Assembly: GCA_027297085.1 (NCBI GenBank)
Contig: JAPUIL010000431.1
Span: forward strand, 1 to 5,968
Length of the DNA stretch: 5,968 bases
DNA from: Verrucomicrobiota bacterium
Lineage (GTDB): Bacteria; Verrucomicrobiota; Verrucomicrobiia; Opitutales; UBA2995
Reading direction: 5' to 3'
This document shows positions 1 through 5,278 of this stretch, piece after piece (position 1 is the stretch's first letter; each line of letters begins with the position of its first letter). The translations under genes were made by a program, and so were the position numbers. The notes beneath the pieces were generated by a model that was given only the letters and a program-made list of their open reading frames with translations, had not been told where the DNA came from and made no database searches.

Positions 1-1397
1 ATTGGTGGAGGAACGGTTTCCAGCTCCAATAGCCGAGTATTCTCAAAATGGTATATCCCGGTGCTTGGCTGCATCTTCAGCCAATAGGGCTGAGTCAAAG
101 GTGAGTCCTCAGGTAGTTGAAACTTTATATCCACCTTCCGAGACATGTTCGAAATGAGATCAATATCCATATTTTCTGAACGTTTTAATCCCATGCTGGC
201 TGGCCAATGATCGCTATCAAAAAGTCTGGCCTCCAAGCTATTTAGCTTTGCGGCAACCGGGGAACGATTGACCAGCTCGATCTGGAGAGTTGTTTCTTCC
301 CCCGGTGTTAAATGAGAAGAGGGAGCCCTGGCCTGGAAAAATAATCCCATAGCCGAGGCGATCAGGCTATGAAGCGTTTCCCGCTTCGCACGTGTTTTTC
401 TCGTTACGGGCATAGAGTCCAATAGCGCATCCACCTCCAGCAGGCTTTGAACTACCTTCCATGGAGCAGCGTGATCAAATGCTTCGATCGCCTCCTTTAA
501 AAGACCGGCAACTTTTTCGCCTCCCTTATAGCGAGCCCAGGTCGTATCAACTCCGTTTATAAAATTACCATCCGCCGATTCCCCATCCAACAAAACCAGT
601 CGTTCGATCTGCTCATCGCGCTGACCTGCCCGTCCGAATCCTTGACTCTTGTGCATGCTTCGGCTGCGGGCTGCGATTTCTGTGTAGGAGGTTCCCAGGT
701 ACGGATTGTATTTCCCAATTTCCAAGGTAACGATTTCACGTTGTTCGTTTTGCAAACCACCCCCGCCGCGTCTTCCATATCCGTTCCAGAAAATGCGTTT
801 GGCCTGGTGGGTATCTACCTGCTCCAGCTGTTCCGGAAACTGGCTTGGGTCTGCTGCTAGCTTGAATGCCTTTAACGCCAATTGCGCCGAAACGGTGTGA
901 TGTCCATGGGTTGGGCCTGAATCTGGATTAAAGCGGGTGATGATTACATCCGGCTTGAATTGACGAACGGCGTAGACCACGTCTCCCAGGACTTTCTCCT
1001 CCTGCCAGTTTTCCAAGGTGTCTTCCGGGTTTTTAGAATAGCCGAAATCGCGAGCTCTTGTGAACAGCTGCTTGGCTCCATCGATCTTTCGTGCCTGAAG
1101 CAGTTCGTTTGCCCGGATGAGGCCGAGATTTTCCTTTAGCTCAGGTCCAATGAGGTTTTGTCCACCTCCGCCTCGTGTGAGCGAGAGGTAGGCTGTTTCC
1201 AGCTTTTCCTCCTGGGCAAGGTAGGTCAGCAAGGCCGTATTCTCATCGTCGGGATGAGCCGCGATGAAGAGGACCGATCCAACGGTATTAAATTTATGAA
1301 GCTCCAGAAGCAGCTCTGAAGAGGTCATTGATTGACCAGAAACCAGAGTTGAAATCAACATAGGGGCAATAAGGAGTACCGATCTAGAAAAGGGCAT
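1..1397 (-). CDS. Secreted PIG-L (LmbE-like) family deacetylase, C-terminus cut off by window edge
   Basis: The frame is open from the ATG at 1397 to the window edge, giving 465 codons with no stop. Residues 1-22 look like a signal peptide (MPFSRS, then a hydrophobic run ending near LVSGQ), which supports this start over later ATGs at codons 13 and 24. The PIG-L catalytic core follows: AHPDDE at residues 47-52, an RGGGGQN loop at 75-81, and THGHH at 163-167. By family knowledge, H48, D51 and H167 are the likely zinc ligands and D50 the likely general base. Residues about 355-465 look like a beta-sandwich domain (LTPGEETTLQIELVNRS, then LTQPYWL at 434-440), as in the large, roughly 800-residue secreted PIG-L proteins. 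The family hydrolyses N-acetyl groups of sugar conjugates; the substrate here cannot be read from sequence. The gene is divergent from the TlpA-like gene. The ribosome site is weak, an AGG about 10 bases upstream. Confidence 0.93.
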   Translation of the reverse strand, partial: MPFSRSVLLIAPMLISTLVSGQSMTSSELLLELHKFNTVGSVLFIAAHPDDENTALLTYLAQEEKLETAYLSLTRGGGGQNLIGPELKENLGLIRANELLQARKIDGAKQLFTRARDFGYSKNPEDTLENWQEEKVLGDVVYAVRQFKPDVIITRFNPDSGPTHGHHTVSAQLALKAFKLAADPSQFPEQLEQVDTHQAKRIFWNGYGRRGGGGLQNEQREIVTLEIGKYNPYLGTSYTEIAARSRSMHKSQGFGRAGQRDEQIERLVLLDGESADGNFINGVDTTWARYKGGEKVAGLLKEAIEAFDHAAPWKVVQSLLEVDALLDSMPVTRKTRAKRETLHSLIASAMGLFFQARAPSSHLTPGEETTLQIELVNRSPVAAKLNSLEARLFDSDHWPASMGLKRSENMDIDLISNMSRKVDIKFQLPEDSPLTQPYWLKMQPSTGIYHFENTRLLELETVPPP

Positions 1398-1492
1398 ATG
1401 AAAAAACCTAAATTGGGTAGGAAAGGGTAGTCTTTGTTTTTATTCCACCATCTACCAGCCAAAATCTGGAAATATTTTGTATACGCTGATCC

Positions 1493-1559
1493 AGGTAGGG
1501 TTGGCTCGTCGAGCCAGCCGTTGATCGGATACGGACGGCTTGGCAAGCCGTCTCTACCT
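1493..1559. repeat. Bimodular REP-like palindromic element
   Basis: This 67-bp element is bounded by AGGTAG (1493-1498) and CTACCT (1554-1559), which are exact inverted repeats. Inside are two perfect hairpins: TGGCTCG-T-CGAGCCA at 1502-1516 and GACGGCTTG-G-CAAGCCGTC at 1534-1552. Two stem-loops enclosed by an outer stem is the architecture of a bacterial interspersed mosaic or REP doublet. It lies between the divergent starts of the PIG-L and TlpA-like genes (96 bp and 65 bp away), so it probably lies in or close to one or both promoter regions. No transposase or RAYT gene is present in the window. That it is dispersed through the genome is inferred from its form, not shown. Confidence 0.75.
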
Positions 1560-1624
1560 ATACGACAGGTCAAGTTGTAGATGCTTGCCTGCCTTCCAGA
1601 TACTTCTAGGTTAACCATATTCTC

Positions 1625-2653
1625 ATGTCTTTTATTCGCCTAATACGTCTAACATCTGCTTCCTTGGGTTTGGCCCTTCTCTTGCCAGTTCTCGCCCATG
1701 CTGGCTTTTCTGTTTCAGGCACATTGCCCCAATTAGCGCCGGGGACACAGCTCCAACTGCTACGCGAAGATTTGGACAAACGTTCACAAATCCTCGAAGG
1801 TGAAATAACTGTCCAGGCCGATCGCTCCTTTGATGCAAACTTCACCGGCGAACCTGGCGTCTTTAGTCTGGAACTTCTGAATTCACAGAAAATCCCCCTG
1901 GCGATTGATTGGAATCAAAGAATTTCCATCGCAACGGATCTCTCAACTGCAATCGGATACTCGGTAAGAGGTTCAAAGGACACTGAGGTCTTACACGCCT
2001 ACGAATCCTTTCGAAAAGAATCTCTCGCCCGGCTTGTTTATCCGCCACGCGCAAAACTCAATCAGGCCACCGCAGCTGGAGCTTCCGCTGAACAACTGGC
2101 TCGGCTCGCCCAAGGCGAAGTTGACGGTTACAGTACTCATCGCCGTGAGCTCAATGACTTTACTATTGAAAAGGCCGGTACCTCGATTGCTCTCTACGCC
2201 ACCTCGCTACGCTGGGACAGCGATTACCGCGGGGATGAACTTCAGCAACTCGTCGATGCATTTGCCAAAATTCATCCCGATCTAGCCATTACTCGCAGTA
2301 TGCAGGAACGTATGCGAATCTTTGCTCTAACCGCGGTAGGGGCGACAGCTTCGCCTCTTTCCGGCCAGAACCTCGAAGGGGAAACACTTTCACTGGAGGA
2401 CCTTCGAGGCAAGGTTGTGCTCGTCGATTTCTGGGCCTCCTGGTGCGTGCCGTGCCGCGTTGAAAATCGTCATTACCCCGATCTTCTGGAAAAGTATTCC
2501 TCCCATGGATTCGAAGTTTTTGGAGTCAACCTCGACGACAGTCGCTCCAAAAACTTCGAATCCATGGGGACGGGCTTCCAGGCAGGACGGTGTTACCTGG
2601 CCGCAGATTTCGGATTCACTTGGTTTGAAATCCCCGCACGCCACTGCCTATAA
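1625..2653 (+). CDS. TlpA-like thioredoxin-fold protein, frameshifted (5' part)
   Basis: This 342-codon frame encodes most of a periplasmic thiol-disulfide oxidoreductase. Residues 1-26 are a signal peptide ending AHA before G27, which fixes the start; no good ribosome site is visible. Residues about 27-115 resemble the beta-rich N-terminal domain (DUF4369-like) of Bacteroidetes-type TlpA proteins, and about 120-235 are a helical linker. The thioredoxin domain begins near 240: LRGKVVLVDFWASWCVPC carries the redox pair C274/C277 in a CVPC motif, followed by GFEVFGVNLDD (295-305). After about R307 homology is lost. Residues 308-315 come from one arm of an inverted repeat, and the last 27 residues are out-of-frame sequence. 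The rest of the fold, including the cis-proline loop, is encoded in another frame to 2777. As written the product lacks the last strands of the fold and is probably inactive. A sequencing or assembly error is an alternative. Confidence 0.85.
   Translation: MSFIRLIRLTSASLGLALLLPVLAHAGFSVSGTLPQLAPGTQLQLLREDLDKRSQILEGEITVQADRSFDANFTGEPGVFSLELLNSQKIPLAIDWNQRISIATDLSTAIGYSVRGSKDTEVLHAYESFRKESLARLVYPPRAKLNQATAAGASAEQLARLAQGEVDGYSTHRRELNDFTIEKAGTSIALYATSLRWDSDYRGDELQQLVDAFAKIHPDLAITRSMQERMRIFALTAVGATASPLSGQNLEGETLSLEDLRGKVVLVDFWASWCVPCRVENRHYPDLLEKYSSHGFEVFGVNLDDSRSKNFESMGTGFQAGRCYLAADFGFTWFEIPARHCL
2502..2568. repeat. Perfect 24-bp inverted repeat inside the TlpA-like gene
   Basis: Positions 2502-2525 (starting CCCATGGATTCG) are the exact reverse complement of 2545-2568 (ending CGAATCCATGGG), with a 19-base spacer at 2526-2544. 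The left arm and spacer encode the family-typical GFEVFGVNLDDS, so the left arm is probably ancestral. The right arm encodes SKNFESMG, which does not fit the family, and the correct frame is lost immediately after it. This is the pattern expected if the right arm was copied from the left by template switching, or arose as a fold-back artefact of amplification or assembly. Confidence 0.9.
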
Positions 2654-2777
2654 TGTGTCTGCCTTGCCCATGAGTTTTTTGCTGGATAAGGAAGGACGCA
2701 TAATCGGCCGAAATCTTCGGGGTCCGCAGCTTGCCGTAAAGCTTGAGAAACTATTCGGCGATTCCGGGGGAAACTAA
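2571..2777 (+). pseudogene. 3' remainder of the frameshifted TlpA-like gene
   Basis: In the +1-shifted frame, homology resumes with RASRQDGVTWPQISD and runs for 68 codons to the TAA at 2775-2777. It encodes the C-terminal part of a TlpA/thioredoxin domain: a TWPQISD segment, then NVSALPMSFLLDKEGRIIG. The proline at 2667-2669 is the expected cis-proline opposite the CxxC motif, and LDKEGRIIGR is the characteristic following hairpin. A final helix (LAVKLEKLFG) ends the fold. It has no start or ribosome site of its own, and its start overlaps the 5' frame that stops at 2653. It is the separated end of one gene of about 383 codons, not an independent gene. The frame change must lie between 2546 and about 2586. 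Confidence 0.85.
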
Positions 2778-2797
2778 TGTATTGTCATTCCCAAAAG

Positions 2798-2880
2798 ATT
2801 GGCTCACGCGAAGTCGCGAAGAACGCTAAGGAAGATTTTGGTTAATCGCTTTGCGCCCTAGCGCCTTCGCGTGGGTCAAT
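2798..2880. repeat. 83-bp imperfect palindrome between convergent genes
   Basis: The left end ATTGGCTCACGCGAAG (2798-2813) and the right end CTTCGCGTGGGTCAAT (2865-2880) are inverted repeats matching at 14 of 16 positions. Patchier complementarity continues inward (CGC and GCG blocks). It fills most of the 131-bp gap between the TlpA-like stop (2777) and the amidohydrolase stop (2909-2911), which read towards each other. Its GCGAAG-type ends resemble interspersed palindromes seen in many environmental genomes. A transcript could fold here and separate the converging transcription units, but there is no T-tract, so I do not call it an intrinsic terminator. Confidence 0.65.
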
Positions 2881-2908
2881 CATGGCATTTCAAAATGTAG
2901 GACCGGCT

Positions 2909-4660
2909 TTATCGTGTCGCCGCGTAAACAACCCGCCCGCTCAGATAGGTCCGCACTACCTCGATCCCTTTAATATCATCTACTGGACAGCTCAGAATAT
3001 CACGATCGAGAATAACGAAGTCCGCCAGCTTGCCAGCCTCCAGCGATCCCGTCTCCTTATCCTGGAAAAGCAGGTAGGCATTGTTTACTGTGTAGAAACG
3101 GATTGCCTGCATGCGAGTCAATGCCTGTTCCGGATGCAGCTGACCCTGGTAGTCCCGCGCCTTGCGGGTAATCGTCACCCACATGCCTAGAAATGGATTG
3201 TAGGGATTGACGGATCGAAACGAACCAATCTTTTGCATGTGATCGCTTCCCCCTCCCACCATCACCTCCGCATCGAATAGGCTTCTTAAGGGTTGAAAGT
3301 AGGCCATGCGATCATAACCGAATTGAGCGGAGAGTGTTCGTGTATCGAGGTACAGCCACGCCGGCTGGATATCGGCTGAGATACCCAAACGGGCCATGCG
3401 AACAATCGCATCCTGGCTCATGAAATTGCTATGAGTAATGTTAGGCCGTGTGGCTCGAATTGCCATTTCATTGCCGACGTTTTCGTAGGCACCAATCAAC
3501 GCATGGACGGCGCCATCCCCAACACTGTGTGCCGTAAATTGCAGGCCATTCTCGATGCAAACACGTACCGCCGGGACAAGCTTCTCTTCGGTGATAAAGC
3601 GAAGCCCTCGGTATTCCGGATCGTCGATGCCATAGATTTGACTGATACCCCACGGCTTCCGCAAATAGGCGCTTCCGGTTAACATGCCGCCGTCCAGAAA
3701 CATTTTGATGCCCACGATCTTGAGCATAGGATCACCGCCTTTGAAGAGCGGTTCCTGGGCGATCTTTTGTATTTGTCCTACTATGTTTTCAATCGATTCC
3801 GTGTATCCAACATGTCGTGACATAGAAATCCGGACGGTTAATTCACCTTGATCATGCATCTTCCGGTATAGCGTCATTGATTCGCGCGATGTGCTTCGGT
3901 CCGCAATACTGGTTATCCCCACCGAATTGTAGTCCGTGATCAACCGACGAAGCTGGTCATAACGATCCTGGTCCGTAGGATTTTTGCCCGTCGGCGGAAT
4001 CTCAATTATTCCACCCCAACCTCGAACAATTCCGGTAGGTTCGCCCGTATCAGCATGTTTCTCGATTTTACTTCCGGGTGGCGCCTCAAATTTCTTGTCG
4101 ATTTTAAAATGTTCGAGCGCCAGCGAATTCATGGAAGCATCCGGACCGGTGCGAAATATTACCGGATGGTTCGGCGCTGCCTGGTCGAGCTCTGCTCGTG
4201 TGGGATAACGTTGCACTTTTAATCGGGTGATAAAAATCTGTTGCAACACGATCCAGTCTCCCTCCGAAACGATCCCAGCCCGTTGCTCGATGTAATTTAA
4301 GACATCCTGGATCGTTTTCATCTCTGGCACTTCATGATCAAACTCGAACATGCTGGCACCAGTTGGGTGGGTGTGAGAATCGATCAATCCCGGTAAAACC
4401 GCGTTGCCCTGAAGATCAATTACCTCCGTTGCCGAACCTTTAAGGGCCAATATCTCTTCATTGCTGCCAACGTTCAGAATCCTCTCGCCAAGAATAGCCA
4501 TTGCCTCCGCGACGCTGTCCTCGGCGTCAACCGTGACGACCATGCCGTTGTGCACAATGAGGTCCGCAGGTTGTGTGCTGACCGAACAGCCTGAGGAAAA
4601 ACACAGGAAGATCGAGAGGACTGATAGCGACCAGGAGAACAACCACGGGCGGGGTTTCAT
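2909..4660 (-). CDS. Amidohydrolase family lipoprotein (YtcJ-type, Amidohydro_3)
   Basis: This complete 583-residue protein runs from the ATG at 4660 to TAA. The N-terminus is a lipoprotein signal: MKPRPWLFSW, a hydrophobic run, then FSSGC with C25 as the likely lipidated residue. Serine at position -3 makes the lipobox slightly atypical. The amidohydrolase fold follows: small beta-domain (33-90), LPGLIDSHTHP with metal-binding H96 and H98, IKMFLDGG (K319, D323), TAHSVGDGAVHA (H378), NITHSNF (H410), GGGSDH (D473), and the closing segment SLEAGKLADFVILDRD. The order and spacing match the YtcJ group, whose members hydrolyse amide or related C-N bonds with a divalent metal; the true substrate is unknown. 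The protein probably sits on the membrane facing the periplasm. It is convergent with the TlpA-like gene. Upstream of the start is an AT-rich stretch without a Shine-Dalgarno sequence. Confidence 0.92.
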   Translation of the reverse strand: MKPRPWLFSWSLSVLSIFLCFSSGCSVSTQPADLIVHNGMVVTVDAEDSVAEAMAILGERILNVGSNEEILALKGSATEVIDLQGNAVLPGLIDSHTHPTGASMFEFDHEVPEMKTIQDVLNYIEQRAGIVSEGDWIVLQQIFITRLKVQRYPTRAELDQAAPNHPVIFRTGPDASMNSLALEHFKIDKKFEAPPGSKIEKHADTGEPTGIVRGWGGIIEIPPTGKNPTDQDRYDQLRRLITDYNSVGITSIADRSTSRESMTLYRKMHDQGELTVRISMSRHVGYTESIENIVGQIQKIAQEPLFKGGDPMLKIVGIKMFLDGGMLTGSAYLRKPWGISQIYGIDDPEYRGLRFITEEKLVPAVRVCIENGLQFTAHSVGDGAVHALIGAYENVGNEMAIRATRPNITHSNFMSQDAIVRMARLGISADIQPAWLYLDTRTLSAQFGYDRMAYFQPLRSLFDAEVMVGGGSDHMQKIGSFRSVNPYNPFLGMWVTITRKARDYQGQLHPEQALTRMQAIRFYTVNNAYLLFQDKETGSLEAGKLADFVILDRDILSCPVDDIKGIEVVRTYLSGRVVYAATR

Positions 4661-4700
4661 AATAAATAATTCTGGTTAAGCTACTCTACATAGTCGAGCC

Positions 4701-4731
4701 CTGAAAGATAAACTGCTGGAGGCAGTTTCAG
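4701..4731. repeat. Small hairpin upstream of the amidohydrolase start
   Basis: AAACTGC (4710-4716) and GCAGTTT (4722-4728) form a perfect 7-bp stem around the loop TGGAG. The flanks CTGAAA (4701-4706) and TTTCAG (4726-4731) give an alternative pairing. It lies about 50 bases upstream of the amidohydrolase ATG, so it is either in that gene's leader transcript or in its promoter region. There is no evidence of a regulator or ligand. It may be another interspersed palindrome. Confidence 0.5.
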
Positions 4732-4743
4732 AAGTGAGGTGGT

Positions 4744-4886
4744 GTCAGTGTTCAGGTGTCAGTTAATTCATTTTCTTGATCTTGCCGTGTCCATCCTAGC
4801 CTAACAGGCGTAGTTGGAATCTTAATCCACCTCGCCTGAAGTGTGCAGTATAAGTTAGACAACGGTTCTGACACCTGAAACCTGAC
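4744..4886. repeat. 143-bp stretch bounded by inverted repeats, MITE-like
   Basis: The ends 4744-4762 and 4868-4886 are inverted repeats matching at 17 of 19 positions, including the perfect 12-bp core TTCAGGTGTCAG (4751-4762) with CTGACACCTGAA (4868-4879). GGTGTCAG also occurs twice as a direct repeat (4741-4748, 4755-4762), and the right end has CTGACACC-TGAAACC-TGAC periodicity. Inside is a weaker nested stem: CTAACAGGCG (4801-4810), with CGCCTG at 4833-4838 and GTTAG at 4854-4858. There is no ORF inside, and I could not identify a flanking target duplication. A small non-autonomous mobile or interspersed element is plausible, but copy number in the genome is not visible here. Confidence 0.55.
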
Positions 4887-5278
4887 CAAAACCCCAACTC
4901 TTACCCTTTCTCTTCTGAGGTTTCCGACTCACTCCAACTTCTTCGCGGCGATAAATTCGTATCAAAAAAAAATGGTGAAAACGAAACTGGCTCTCCTTCG
5001 GCTCCGCTGCCGGGCTTTCACTCTCATCTTCGAGTTTCTCTTCTGTGCTGAAAGTGCTCTACAACGAAATGAGGTCCAACCCATCAAATTGCTCAAATCA
5101 TTTGACCAGAGTAACGAGCCTAAAACCGCCGTAGATCGCAAACGTGGCCAGACAGGCATCTGCGGCAATTTATGGCGAACTTCCAAAATCAAGTTTGCAC
5201 GACTCCATTGATCGCGTATGGGTCTTTCTTCAAATTGCTATTGCCCAGGTGCTGGACGGCTCTTTTTCTACGCTCTCT
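4887..5278. other. Noncoding stretch upstream of the cyclophilin gene
   Basis: I find no gene I can support in these 392 bases. Short open frames exist on both strands (4972-5211 plus, 4962-5192 minus), but they overlap each other, lack ribosome sites, and their products are arginine- or leucine-rich with no recognisable domain. The stretch contains a run of nine A residues (4964-4972) and the short palindrome TCAAAT-C-ATTTGA (5093-5105). The cyclophilin frame stays open upstream back to a TAG at 5132-5134, but the signal peptide places the real start at 5279. The cyclophilin promoter should lie here; I could not pick out convincing -35 and -10 boxes. Confidence 0.5.

Noticed and set aside
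557..900. Several ORFs of 64-73 codons on both strands
   Set aside because: They are shadows of the PIG-L gene, which is open across the whole region on the minus strand with clear family motifs.
2502..2586. Programmed ribosomal frameshift driven by the strong stem at 2502-2568
   Set aside because: A stimulatory stem lies downstream of the slip site, so the shift would occur before 2502. The spacer inside the stem (2526-2544) still encodes the family-typical VNLDDS in the original frame, so the change of frame must come after it, and no slippery heptamer is visible there.
2798..2880. Rho-independent terminator
   Set aside because: The structure is long and imperfect with a wide loop and has no T-tract on either strand.
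2882..3190. 102-codon plus-strand ORF
   Set aside because: It is antisense to the C-terminal end of the amidohydrolase, has no independent motif, and starts inside or beside a palindrome.
4972..5211. Small plus-strand ORF of 79 codons, and the overlapping 76-codon minus-strand ORF (4962-5192)
   Set aside because: The two frames overlap each other, have no ribosome sites, no recognisable domain and biased composition, so they look like chance open frames in noncoding DNA.
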